Assembly (NCBI GenBank): GCA_022457155.1
Contig: JAJGOT010000359.1
Span: 793,501-857,500, forward strand
Direction of reading: 5' to 3'
DNA from: Cladopsammia gracilis
Taxonomy: Eukaryota > Cnidaria > Anthozoa > Scleractinia > Dendrophylliidae
Length of the DNA: 64,000 bases
Shown here: positions 33,364-45,149 of the stretch, one piece after another
Layout: each line of letters begins with the position of its first letter
Numbering within the stretch: position 1 is the first letter of the stretch
The notes under the pieces: generated by a model
What the model was told of the DNA's origin: nothing
Seen by the model: only the letters and a program-made list of their open reading frames with translations
Databases searched by the model: none
Made by a program: the position numbers and the translations under genes

Positions 33364-33718
33364 TCTTTATCAATTTCTACCTTTCCTTAAGTAGTGAAAT
33401 ACCTTCTTTGAGTTCAGCTTTCGCCTTATCAGAGTTGCCGCTTTCTAGAGCCTTCAAAGCCCTCTCACTTCTCTTGCAGACTTCCTGCTTTAGCTTGTAC
33501 TGCTGCTCGTTTCCCTTCTTCTTGAACGTATATTTGTTGGCAGCTTCTACTTCACTGGCGAACTGAGTAGTAAGGTCGGCTTGCTGCTGCTGCAGGGTAG
33601 ACTGCAGACCAGAAAATTGCGTCTGAACAGCTTGAAGAATGGAATCTCTTTGGGCATCTAAAACTGCTTGTACGCCTGTTGAAATTGTGCCTCCTACTGC
33701 TCCTTCGCGCTCACCCAT
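32990..33718 (-). pseudogene. Coiled-coil gag with CCHC zinc knuckle
   Basis: An ATG at 33718 opens GEREGAVGGTISTGVQAVLD, a Gln-rich coiled coil and YTFKKKGNEQQYKLKQEVCK. Then come LESGNSDKAKAELKEGISLL and, after a frameshift, LIKIADKSEFGWSTINEYVD. Further down in another frame is DTCFRCGHQCHWASACSHP, a C-x2-C-x4-H-x4-C knuckle near 33090. This gag type (coiled coil, YTFxxKGNxxQ, KLIxxADxSEFGW, CCHC) precedes DIRS-like RTs in cnidarians. Two frameshifts are visible. Confidence 0.78.
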
Positions 33719-33805
33719 CAGGGCTGTGGAGATAGAATAAAATAAATGGATGAGTAATGTGCGATACAGAAGCGAACACCAAGAGGACAAAAGCAACCTC
33801 AACAC

Positions 33806-34395
33806 GCCCTTAAGTACCTAATTCAAATCCCTTGATAATACATACCGTTGAGAGCATATTTTTTTCGCTTATTCACAAACCGCGAAAAAATTAGTTTCTA
33901 AACTTGTTTTTTCTAACAGTACCGAGTCGATTAGAGAAATATATAGGCCTGAAATTGTGGACTGGACTGTATATTGTGGATTGCTAAAATAAAACTCCAA
34001 AATGAAAACTGGGTGAAAACTGCGAAGCCCAATGGACTTCTTGTTACCGATTCCAGCAATCGAAAAACCCTATGCTCATATCATGATTCGATGTTACGGG
34101 GTGTCTTATAAAATGCTGGGTGATTTCTGGGTATATTTGAGAGGAAATATTTTTCTTGAAGGATTTGTAAAATTTAGAGAAATAAGAAATATTGAGGATG
34201 TAATGAAGTTTTAAAATTAGAATTTGAAGTCAAAAAATTAGTGGATGGACACCAAAATAGTCCACTATCAACCTGGGGTGCTGGGTATCAACTGTTTGTT
34301 GGTGTTTCAAAAATAATTTTCTTTCTTCTATCCCTACTTTAAACCTCTTACAATGTCATTCCCACCTCAATTTACCTGAGAGGCCGTCATTTCTC
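33806..34395. other. No gene; repeat shared with 22.1 kb
   Basis: Segment 33890-34020 resembles 22085-22275 in the same orientation. The rest, up to the Harbinger target site, holds no recognisable coding. Confidence 0.5.
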
Positions 34396-34514
34396 TAAAG
34401 GTGATGCTACACGAGCCGATTTTTAACGCAACATTGTTCCGTTAAAAATCGATATCGTGTAACAGGGTGCACAGGCTGATTTTTAACGCAACATTTCGTT
34501 GCGCCAACATGTTA

Positions 34515-34553
<39 letters not shown>

Positions 34554-34676
34554 TCCCTCATTTTGTTGGAGTTGGCGCGTGTATTACCCCCGCCGCTGAC
34601 TTTTAACGCAACATCGTCCCAGAATGCACCATGGACAACCGAAAAGTGTCACGTCGACATCACGTAAACAGACAAA

Positions 34677-35846
34677 ATGGCGGAGCTCGTTGAAGATGAA
34701 GTCGAATTTGTACCTGAAGTTCGTTTAGATGACGCCGAAAGGCGAAAACTTATAAAATTCTACGAGGAAAAACCTGTCTAATCAACTACTACAACGAAAA
34801 CCCATGTCTTTGGAATCATCATCTCAAGGATTATCACGGCAAAGGTAGATGACAGGTGCTCCTACAGCAGCTGGGGGAGCGGCTTGATGGGAAGTTCACT
34901 GAGAAGGAAATTGTAAACACCTGGGGAAACCTGAAGACGTACTTCGACCGAGAACGTATGAGGGAGGAGGCGAGTAAATCGTCTGGAACTGGCACCTCAA
35001 AGGTAAAACAAAATCGCGTTTTTCTCATGTTAGTAAGTTCATAGTTTTATATTTTGTTTATCTATGTTTATGACACGTTTAAGCTTACTTGGGCAAACTG
35101 AATAGTACTATTATTACCTGATAAGACTGAGTCGTTTTAAATAAAAAGAGGCAAGCCAGATAAAACAACTTAACGCAAGCCCATCGCTGTGGATTTTAAA
35201 TGATATTCCTTGTATCTTATGTGCTGAATAAAGTTTGTATAGGGTAAAAAAGCCGGATAAACAGCGTAATACTATTTATATTGAAATAACGATTCCTCGT
35301 GTGTTTCCTAAGGCGTCCGTAGATACAGCCCTGACAGTTCCTGTTCTTGGTTCAATGCATGTTCATGATCTAGTTTAACTGGTTTCCATTTGAAGGTTTA
35401 TCAGTCAACATAGGACATGTGGTTTGTTGCTGATGACAATATTGAGCCTGATAAGCCCAGAAGTTCAATTTCACCAGACAAAAATGCTGGTGAGAGTATT
35501 GTTGAACAGACATGGAAACCGTCACGGTCCAAGAGAAGGGGAAGTATGGTTGAAGATGATATGAATGCTAAACGCGCACAAATGTATGAGGCAGCTATCA
35601 ATTTTATGCAACAACCTGGTCCAGTAGCCTTTGCCAAACCACCACCAACAGATTGGCCAGTATGTTGCCAGTCAACTAAAACTGCTGGATGCCAAAGCAA
35701 AGCTTCGTATTAAAGTACAGATCAACAATCTGTTCTATAGTGAAGAAATGAATCAAATTGAAAATGTATCACCGCATAATCAGCAGTACAAGTTGTCCAA
35801 TTTTCAAGGGCCACAACCCCAGTTAGATTATACTACATTCTGGTAA
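34677..35846 (+). pseudogene. Harbinger partner: MADF/Myb-SANT-like protein with BESS-like tail
   Basis: The ATG at 34677 starts an acidic leader and RRKLIKFYEEKP. The reading continues after a frameshift near 34790 as LINYYNENPCLWNHHLKDYH and after an in-frame TGA (34850-34852) as VLLQQLGERLDGKFTEKEIV, NTWGNLKTYFDRERMREEAS and SGTGTSK, then a GT donor at about 35002. The next exon follows CATAG at 35412: MWFVADDNIEPDKPRSS, KRAQMYEAAINFMQQPGP. A frameshift in a (CCA)n run near 35637 separates it from GQYVASQLKLLDAKAKLRIK, a BESS-like motif. The family binds the TIR and helps nuclear import of the transposase. Three lesions make it a likely pseudogene. Confidence 0.82.
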
Positions 35847-37523
35847 TTAACCATTGTGATAATAGACCATATTCATATTCTCGGTATTAAACTGGAACTA
35901 GCTTGCAGTCGAGGCTAATGAGGGGATTATCATTAACAATATTTGCATTTGAAAATATTGTCCCACATGAGCTTCGACTGTGTGCTAGTTCCAGTTCAAT
36001 GCCGAGAATACAAAAATGGTCTATTGAAGTATAACTTGGTTACATTTTTCCAAACTGGTCAGTAACTATTTTTATAAATTGCATGCCTCACTGTCTTTTT
36101 GGAGGAAAACTTGTAGATTGTCGTTGTTCAATTTTGGAGTTGTAAAAACATAATACAGTATTTCCTGTATTTGGGGCACTCTCTATTTTAAGCCCCCCTT
36201 GTTATAGCCCATCCTTTAAAAAATATAAATATTTAATAAAGCCATGCCATTCACACCTTAAACACAATCTGTCAGTGTCTGTTGTGTATATATAATGTAC
36301 GGGAGCTTGTATTTAACAGTCTGAAAGTCAATCAACAGGTAACTATATCATGACACTACGACTTGGAGATTTCCCTCTAGCAAGACCTAAAATCGAGCTT
36401 ATTTCATCAATAGTGAATAAAAAGGTATAAACTGACATTATGAATATTTGACACTGGATTTCATCATACAGCTGCATGTTTTAAAATGCTGCTCTTGTGT
36501 GGTTGGATTAATGTCTGGATAATGTACCAGCCTTCCTGATATTATCTGTTTTTTTCTCCATTTGACTGTTCCATGACAATTTCTTCATTGCAAAAGCAAA
36601 ATATATGGTAAACAGATATGTACAAAATGTTTGTGCAAAAATACAGTAAAAACCTACATAAAATAACAAGTGGATTAAGAACACTCCGGCTGGAATTTGG
36701 TCAAAAAAGAACCACATACATAACAACACATTCAGCCTGAAAAATGAAAATTGTTCTTATATAAAAAAAATTGGCTGCCAGTTCGATTAGAATAACCTAC
36801 TAGGGTACAATTCTAAGTAGATCAATATATGTGCTAGACCATTGCACTAAGGGAGGGGGAGCTGGTGCATTTTGAATTTGCTTGACTTTTGCTGAGTTTC
36901 GTGTTGTTTATCACCACAACTGCTACCCCTCCCCCTCCCCCAATGTAATACTGTATTACATATTGCCTTGATTAATGCAGTTAAGGTTAGTTCCGTCCAT
37001 TAATTAAAATGTTGCGTTTGCACATTGATTTAATTAAATACTGCATTTCTATGCAGTATTTAATTTTTAGAAGCAATTTTAAGAACAAAGAACATTTTCA
37101 GGCTGATTTTGCAGAAAACACCCGATATATAAGAACAAAATCAGCCTGAACCCCCCAAACACGTGTTCTTTTATGTGGGTTTTCACTGTGGTTCATATAG
37201 ACTCGGAAAGCAGCGAAATTTCATTTTTTGTAACTTGAAAAAAATCTCTCTTGCAATTTATAATGCAAGATATTATTTATCTCAAATATGTAGTAAACAT
37301 ATAGTGCACTTTTTGGCAGTTGTAAGGCCACAACGTCATGTAAGGACTTTCAGTTTGATCAGTACTGTTATACCATAATGTTTCACCACATGGGATATGT
37401 AAGGTAGAATAAAATAATTTTTCAATATTCAAAATGGTGTAAATTCTTAACCATCAATGCGTGCTGCTGTCCACTGCCAGCTTACTGCAACCTCAAGGTT
37501 GAAGTAGCTGCAAAATTCCTCCC

Positions 37524-39299
37524 TCACTGCCTTTGCATTGGTAGAGTAGTTTTGACCACGTGCTGAAGTACAGTGTCCTGGTTTAGCTCCAACCAGGACA
37601 CTGTACTGGGTGCTTCTTTTCGCCAACTACCCTCTGTTCCTCCCTTCTCATCATCAACAGCTCCAGCATGCATGTAATGTTTGTCACTGCGCAGGTAATT
37701 ATGAAGTGTCATAATTGCTAGTACTATGGTGGTTGCTTTCTCTGGTCCAGCTAACACCACATTTCTCAGAACTCGCCTTTTTTGTGCCATAATTCCAAGA
37801 ACGTTTTCACTTATCTTTCTCATCCTACTTAATCGGTAAATAAAGATTCTCTGCTCAGAGGTTAACGATGACATAGGAAATGGCTTCATAAGGTAAGTTG
37901 TTAAAGGAAAAGCATCGTTTCCAACAGCAACATAGGGAACGTTGATGCTTCGACCTGGCAGTGGCCTTGATTGTGGTATATTAAGTGGATTTGAGACATC
38001 AGCAAGCATCTCACGAAAGCGATTTCGACTCCAATTTTCTCCATCGCTCATCCTTCCGTTCATTCCAACGTCAGCAGCCAAAATTTCATAATCTGACCCC
38101 ACCGCTACCATTGTAAGGATGCTGTTGTCCCCTTTATAATCATAATAATGATTTCCGCTGTTGGGTGGTTGCTGAATGATAACTCTTTTGCCATCGGCTG
38201 CAAATAGTCCATTTGGGAAGTTCCACCGACTTTCATATTTTGCAGAGATTTCCAACCACTCGCAAGTGGAGTTTGGCACTTTTAGGAACTCGGGGCCAAT
38301 AAGGGACAATATAACTTCACACACCTAAACATAATTGCAGTCATTTTAGTCTTTAACTGTTATCATTTCGCACATTTTAATAAATTTGTTTAAGCTTTTT
38401 TAATTGTTTCAATCATTAAATTATGAAGGACCTCGCAAGGATTATGGTTGGATTCTGTGCTAAGGGAGATTAATGTTAATTAATTGAAATTAATAATTTA
38501 TCAGTATTAATACAATAAACAAAATCACGTATTAAAAAACTAATTATTCTATGAATTGTCTATCAAGGGTCCAATATTCTAGCTACCGAATGGTTTCCTT
38601 TTTACTTGCATTGACGTTTTGGTGAAAAGAAAATTCTCAATTTTAATTATTATTGTTCTCAATTTTAATTATTATTGTTTTAAGAAATTTGTTAATAAAG
38701 TTTTATTATTATTATATGATTCATTTCCTATAAACTAAAAATACGGAACTGTTGGTACAATGTGGCATACACTGACAAGATTATTAACCGGTAAACATAC
38801 GCTTAGTAATGTGACAGTTCACTAAAGTACTGAAAAAAATGTTTGCAGTTATGTATAAACACTTCTCCATTCATTACACTTCAAAACATGACATTTAATT
38901 ACCTACCTCAAAAACTATTTCGGAAATCGCCGTACGGCTGATGCGAAACTGACTTTCTAGAGATGAAAATGTTTCTCTAGTCGCTAGATATCGTAAGGTG
39001 ACTGCCAGTCTTTCTCCTGGACTTATTGGGGTTCTCATTTTTGTGGCCTGTCTTTCTATATGAACAGCAATGCGTCCAACAAGATCGTCAAACATTTTTT
39101 GTCCATACGAAAATAATCGTGCGAAGGCAGGTTCATCTTCAAGAGCTAATTCCCTTACTAACTGATGATATAAACCTCTTTCCTCCCTCCTTCTAATCCA
39201 ACTTCTCGTCCAAATAGTTCGTTCCCGATTCTTTCCTTTTACATCTTCCAAACTGTCCACTAACAACAGAACCCGAATGAATTTCAGCTGGTCCGCCAT
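37524..39299 (-). CDS. PIF/Harbinger transposase (HTH plus DDE_Tnp_4), apparently intact
   Basis: Exon 1 (39299-38907) starts at ATG with ADQLKFIRVLL and carries FARLFSYGQKMFDDLV, ERLAVTLRYLATRETFSSLE and FRISRTAISEIVFE (HTH). It ends GAG before GTAGGT. Exon 2 starts after TTTAG at 38324: CEVILSLIGPEFL, WNFPNGLFAADGKRVIIQQP (first D), YYDYKGDNSILTMVAVGSDY, VPYVAVGNDAFPLTTYLMKP (second D), EQRIFIYRLSRMRKISENVL (E) and IMTLHNYLR. The intron is 582 bp with both exons in phase 0. The product is about 397 residues, the normal family length. I find no stop or frameshift. It cuts and pastes the element. An upstream in-frame ATG at 39359 would extend it, but the MADQ start fits family proteins. Confidence 0.93.
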
Positions 39300-39539
39300 T
39301 TTTGTTTGTTTACGTGATGTCAACTTATTTCGATTTGTCGAGCAGGAGCCTGGGCTCAAACGTTGCGGACAATGTTAAAAATCGTCTCGTGTAACATACC
39401 ATTGCCGACTGTTGCCGCAACAAAGTTGCGTTAAAAGTTGTCTCGTGTAACATAACATGGATTAAAAATCGGCGTTAAAAATCGGCTCGTGTAACATCAC
39501 CTTAACGACTTAGTGCAACATAACAACAACATACGAAAA

Positions 39540-39869
39540 CATTTGGCATTCTCTTGATAAGGTCTTCAAGTGGGCCACCGTGGAAGTCTGTATGAACATC
39601 TCCTCTTCTTCTTCTTTTTCCACTTGTGCTGTTCTGGCAAATCCTGTCTTCTTTCCTTCACAACGTTTCACTGATATTAAAAAAAAAAAATCCGCTACCA
39701 CATGTGTAGCAAAGACAAACGTATAGACATTAGACGGAAAAACTAACGGGCAACAAGACACCTGAAGAGGGCAGGATTGCCGAAACGTTGTGAAGGAAAG
39801 AAGACAGGATTTGCCAGAACAGCACAAGTGGAAAAAGAAGAAGAAGAGAAGATGTTCATTTGGCATTCT
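39540..39869. mobile_element. 304-bp foldback insertion with 13-bp TSD
   Basis: CATTTGGCATTCT occurs at 39540-39552 and 39857-39869, flanking 304 bp. Within it, 39593-39669 and 39781-39858 form a nearly perfect 77-bp inverted repeat around a 111-bp loop. The loop ends with CTGAAGAGGGCAGGATTGCC and GAAACGTTG. There is no coding. A 13-bp TSD points to target-primed retrotransposition, and the arms would make a strong RNA hairpin. Confidence 0.8.
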
Positions 39870-41470
39870 GCCCAATGAGGCGAATTGTTGCCATTTCTAG
39901 CATTTTGCTTTCGCTGGTGGCTCATTAACGGGTGCCATCCCAAGCACCTCTACCCCTTCAGCTGGCCAGTTACTTGGGTCAAAAGGAATACATAAAAAAC
40001 GTCGGATCATGCCGTTGCGAAGAACTCATGAGGTTTAATAGGAATCTTAGCAGCGTTAGTTCATGTTACTGTGACCAAAAAATCGTATAGGTGAGGGAAG
40101 AGAGGATGGGTGAACCAAAAAAGAGTACTAAACAACAAATCAGACATAGAAAGGCAGGGTGAGCGTGGGAACTGTGGGGAAGGTAGACAATGGAGCGGTT
40201 AAGGTATTAAAGGGAAGGGTAGAAGGGTGAAAGGTGAACTGTGGTTGCACTTCTGAAGAGAAAGGTTGAGTACGGTACGAAACAGTAGCGTGGGGGATTA
40301 GAGGAAGTTAGTAGGTAGGGTAGGGTGGAGTAGAGTAGGTCAGATTAGTTTGTCAACAGTGGCATGCGAGCAAGCTCTCCTTAAGAGTGGCGGATGTCGA
40401 GCCCAAAACAATTCCTGCACTGTACGCTAGAACGTTTATCAAACATGTAAGTTATATGTTTAGAGAGTTCGAAACTACTATAATGATACAATTTGCATTT
40501 CCTCTGCCCTTTTTACCGTGGACGTTCTATGGGTCCCTGCTATTATACTAGTATATTAGTGCAAATATTGAAATCCGTCGAGAAATATGGAGAGTAAAAA
40601 AATATTCTTTTGTTCCTAAAAAGTATACTTACATTTACAACCTTCCCTCTTCCACCATATATTACTCAGGGGCAACCAACGAGGAATGATTAGGAAAATG
40701 CTTGGAATGGTGTTGTACTGTTTTTCCACATCATTTTTGTTTTAGTTTTAACCTTTGAAGGAAATTAAGTGAAAGCTAACATTTTTATCTTTTTTCGGTT
40801 CCTTCAGCTGAATCGTTAAGCGGCATAAAATTTAAGGGAAAGGAATCTTATCCGCCGAATTAAGTATCTGCTATCTCTGTTCCGAAAATCCTTGCTGACC
40901 TTATCTCTTACCCAAAACGACATTTTTTAAACGATTCGTTGGCTGCTCCTGATTATTGCAATTTTACTGAGCCAATTAACAAACTACATAGTCACGAACC
41001 TTTGTCAATTGCAGTGTTGTGTTCTTCAGGTAATTTGTTGCATGTTAGCATTATTGCCCATCGTACGGTGGGCAATAAGCTGTCCTTTTGTTATTACTTT
41101 AAGTTTCTCTTTGGAGAAAACGGTGAAATTGGGCTTCACAAAGTAGGCCTGGTGTTTCGTGGGACAGTTGCAAGCAAACTGTTGAAGTCCTCACTTTGCA
41201 ACAACCTCCAAAACGTTGAGACCTGCCCGCCTGATAAATTCGCCAGTCGCTATTGCGGTGCACTTCTCTTCTGTTCTGGTGCAGGACGTGTAGGGATTCA
41301 GCGTTGGTATTATCTGGACAAAATGAATAGGATAATTATACAAAATAGATACCCTATTGAAAACGATAGCCATTGGGCTGGAACATGCCTATATGGCTTA
41401 TATCATGGGAGTAGCCAACTCCCGCCCTCTTCCCGCACTGACCGTTAGATTTAGGGATTTTCTACTTCAT
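39870..41470. other. No recognisable gene; one unplaced plus-strand frame
   Basis: A 169-codon open stretch on plus (40939-41448) has no ATG at its first codon and no motif I can place. A minus-strand frame (41373-41191) overlaps it. A purine-rich plus-strand stretch lies at 40085-40330. Confidence 0.35.
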
Positions 41471-41473
41471 CTT

Positions 41474-42277
41474 TTAAATGTCCAAAAAATTGAAATGCAC
41501 AAAGTCATGGATCTTATTCCTTATCTTTATCGCCTTGTGTTCTGTCCTGACCTCTTTTAGACTCTCATTGTACATCCTTATAACTTCCACCAGGATGTTC
41601 TTGGACGTGTCCTCTTCGACACAGTTGGCGGCTTTCTTGAAAAAGGGGGCCACTACTTCAGAAAAATATTCCTTCAACTCCTCGCAGTCTGGTAGCTGCA
41701 TACGATCATCTTCTGTTGGCTCATCAGGCACTGGTGAAATCTCTTTGCATAACTGTACCAAGGTAGCACAACAATAAATAAAAAATTAGAACAATTAAAC
41801 GAAACTCTAGACGAATTTAAATGTCCACTGTTTATACGTGTCCGGGACGTGTACAATGTAAGAATATTGAAAAATATAGCCAGTAAGATTTGCCATATGA
41901 AAACATACCATAAAAAATATATTCGGTTAGGATAATTATGTCAATAAATTCAACCACCACGTCATTAAACATCTGCAAAATAACAGTACATTTACTTACC
42001 ATTTCAGTAAACCCAATTACTTTGGCATAATTCACACTTTCCTGAGTGAAGTCTTCGCCAATTTGCATCATGATGAACTCGGTCATCGTTCCATAAATAC
42101 TGATCTTAGCTACTGCCGTTTCGTAGAGTTTTCGAATTCGTATTAGGACACCGACTCCCTCTCCTGCAGTCTCCATCGCATTGACAAGGCGTTGCTCTAT
42201 TTCCATCCTTTTCAATCCCCATATCGGATTCCAAGGGAAGCGAAAGGGGATCAGCATGAACCTGGAAGAGATCCTGT
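41474..42277 (-). CDS. Two-exon gene fragment of unknown function
   Basis: Exon A, from an acceptor near 42277 (CTCGACAG) to 42000, encodes MEIEQRLVNAMETAGEGVGV, RIRKLYETAVAKISIYGTMT and FIMMQIGEDFTQESVNYAKV, ending GFTEM before GTAAGT. Exon B starts after TACAG at 41752: LCKEISPVPDEPTEDDRMQL, FFKKAANCVEEDTSKNILVE, and terminates after FVHFNFLDI. The intron is 247 bp and both sides are phase 0, so the join is clean. The protein is helical and acidic with no domain I know, and no lesions are seen. It is one of the few candidate host genes in the window, though its 5' end is unresolved past 42277. Confidence 0.6.
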
Positions 42278-42420
42278 CGAGTATAAAATACAGAAAAAAA
42301 TGGCACAGAAAGAGAGGTGGCTGGGAGGAGAGGTTGAACGTTAAGTCTTTTGTAATTTCACCTCCGGCACAACGATGACGGTGGTATTTCTAAAATATTG
42401 TAGGCTGCAGGATTAAAACT

Positions 42421-44890
42421 TTTTTTTTTAATTTAATCTTCATATAGTGATATTTACATACATACATATAGTGCTATACAATACAATATAATACACACAA
42501 AACATACACAAAAGGTCATACAGAGTATTTTAGTTTGCAGTTAGAGGATTCTATGTTTTACATTGCTTATGTATGGTATATTTGTAGATATTGTTAATAT
42601 AATGTATTATGTATTTCGTGAGGGGTTGATCTGAAAATTAAGGCGAGACCATTTCTGTGCAAAAGGCTTTGGATAATTATTATAACGTGCAATTTGTTCT
42701 ATTTCCATTGAGTTTATAACTAGTTGTATATACACCTGCAGCTTAGGAAGCTTGTTTCCAAGTTTGCAGGTGTATATATAGTGTCTAGATATAAGGAGTA
42801 AATAATGAAGGAGAAAATCTTTTGTGTTGTCAATAAGACCAAAACAAAGAGACAAAGAAGGAGTAACATTTTCTAAATCCTTAACGTTTTGGGAGATCCA
42901 CTCGAAGATGCTCTTCCAGAAATCTTGTGTATGCCTGCAGTTCCAAAATAGATGAATCAGGGTTTCTTTTTCTCCCTCGCAGAAGGAGCAGGAATCTCTT
43001 TGTTTAATGCCTATCTTGTACAAAAAATCATTTGTAGCGATTTTTCTGTGAAGAAATTTAGATTGGAAGACCCTGAGCTTTGACTCCCTTGTACACAGAA
43101 ATGGCAGACAGTACGTGCTTTTCCAATTTACTGTTATATTAGAATTACAAAATAAGTCTCTCTCTTCCAACCACTTACCCTGACTCCTAGATGGCACAGA
43201 AGCTTTGCTATTTATTAAGTGTTCATATATTTTTTGGAGACTTTAGTATAAGACAGAAGGTTGTCAACTTGGTCCTTTGGAGTTACATTGTTGCAGGCTG
43301 TAAAGTATATCTTCTTGTAATGAACTACGGCTGATATCACTTTGTAATATTCGAGATAATTGGTTTTGATTCTGTATTTATCAATAAAGGCATTGTAGGT
43401 TAGAAACTTCTGGTCATTACCTAACAAATCTCTAATCTCCTTTATTCCCGCACTCAACCATTATTTGTAAAAGAATGGACGATTTTCTATTCTGATGTGA
43501 GAGTTATACCATATACATGTGGATGCTAAATCTAAATTCTCATCTCTGTATTTGAATTTGGTCCAATGCTGTATGATTTCATTCAAGAACGGGTCCTTGA
43601 GATTGAGCATTGTAGTATCTTGTTGTTTTAAATTACTTCCAAACAATAGTTTACGGCCATATTTCTCTAAGTGATGTTCAAAAAAAATTTCCACTTCCCT
43701 TTATTTTCTTCATTTAGATATCCTTGAATCCATTTCATTTTCAAGGCTTCGTTAAAGCTTTGAATATCTAACATCTTAAGCCCTTCATTCTCATAATTAT
43801 TTATTATTGTCGTTCTTTTGATTTTATCGCCCTTATTGTCCCAAAGGAAGTCATACAGTATGGAGTTGATTTTCTTAATTATGTCAGGAGGTGTTGGAAG
43901 AGATGACAATATGTAGACGATTTGTGATACGGCTAAGGTTTTTATAATTGTAATTTTACCCAAGAGGGTTAGCCTTCTGGCCGACCAATTATCTAATATA
44001 CTCTTAATTTTTTCAATTTTCCCAATAAAGTTTAAATCTAGAGAGCGGTCTTCTGAAGTAGAGAACCAAACTCCCAGAGCAAAGACCTTCTCATCAGCCC
44101 AAATTATAGGTTTGCTTGAACAAAAGGTAAAGTTAGAACTTTTAAGGGCGCCAATCCAGAGGGCTTCAGTTTTGTCATAGTTAACTTTCAACCCAGATAT
44201 GGAGGCAAAGGCATCGAGTAAGTACAAAGATCTTGAAAAGGGGGATTCAGAGCCATCTAAAATCATAGTCGTGTCATCTGCGTATTGGGATAACTTACAC
44301 TCAGTGTCGAGAATTTTTATTCCACGGACCTCCTTATCATTCCTCACTGCATTACCTAGTATTTCAGCGCATAAAATAAATAAATATGGGGATAGCGGGC
44401 ATCCCTGTCTCACACCACGACCTAAGTTGAAAAAGTCCGAAGACCAGCCGTTCTTCAGAACACAGCTGCTGATATCAGTATAAAAAACCTTTACCCAAGA
44501 AATCAGAAAAGTTCCAGTTATAGTACTTCAGTGTTTTTTCTATAAAAGACCATTCGTTACTATCAAAGGCTTTTTCAAAGTCAACAAAAAGTAAGAGACC
44601 TGGTATTTTTTTATATTTGTGTAATTTATAATGCTATCGATAAGTCTGATGTTTTCTCCGATAAATCGTCCTTTTAGAAAACCAGTTTGATCATTGTTTA
44701 TTATTTTTGGCAGGACCTTTCATATTCTATTTGCTATGGATTTGGCCGCTATTTTGTAATCGCAATTAAGCAAAGTGATAGGCCTCCAATTTTTAATGAA
44801 ATTGGCAGGTTTTTTCTTTTTAGGTATAAGAGTAATTAATCCTCTTCTTTGAGTAATCGATAACAGACCTTTTGAATATGCGCTGCATTT
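42421..44890 (-). mobile_element. 5'-truncated Tx1/L1-like LINE
   Basis: From the upstream side: LSITQRRGLITLIPKKKKPA, NWRPITLLNCDYKIAAKSIA, FLKGRFIGENIRLIDSIINY, KNGWSSDFF, VRQGCPLSPYLFILCAEILG and LSQYADDTTMILDGSESPFS (catalytic ADD), then ISGLKVNYDKTEALWIGA. The tail carries CSFCEGEKETLIHLFWNC, the zf-RVT motif of L1/Tx1 ORF2. There is an A-tail (T run on plus) at about 42421-42431. The apurinic endonuclease is missing, so it is 5'-truncated near 44890. Frameshifts lie near 44510, 43680, 43458 and 43210. Confidence 0.88.
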
Positions 44891-45149
44891 AGGAAGTCTG
44901 TGTCTTTAACACTGACTGTGAGGGTGCGATTGGTTTGTTCGTACCTCTGGAAACGATTGGTAAAAAAATGCATTTCCACATAACCTAGGGCGATTGCCTG
45001 TCTAATGACGACTTACCACCACTCTGCCGTCAAATTTCGTTCGCCATCCACTTTACCCTTTCCCTCTACTTCAGATGATTCCACTTTGCTCTTCATTTCA
45101 GGAGTTTTCTTCCACTTGACTCACGGATGGCACGAATCAACAGCAAGAA

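Larger units (their letters stand above)
34396..39505. mobile_element. Complete PIF/Harbinger transposon, 5.1 kb
   Basis: The left end AGGTGATGCTACACGAGCC starts at 34399, and the right end is the reverse complement (GGCTCGTGTAACATCACCT) ending at 39502. The TIR identity runs on through CGATTTTTAACG. Both ends are flanked by TAA (34396-34398 and 39503-39505), the TWA target preferred by Harbinger. Subterminal repeats of GTTAAAAATCG and CTCGTGTAACAT variants lie inside each end. The body has two convergent genes, a MADF-BESS partner on plus and a two-exon DDE transposase on minus, in the canonical layout. Confidence 0.95.

Noticed and set aside
34850..34852. Selenocysteine or stop-codon readthrough at TGA in the MADF gene
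   Set aside because: Accompanied by two frameshifts and fits CGA-to-TGA decay; no recoding structure evident.
40939..41448. 169-codon plus-strand frame as a gene
   Set aside because: No ATG at its first codon, no motif, overlapping open frame on the other strand; kept only as an unplaced frame.
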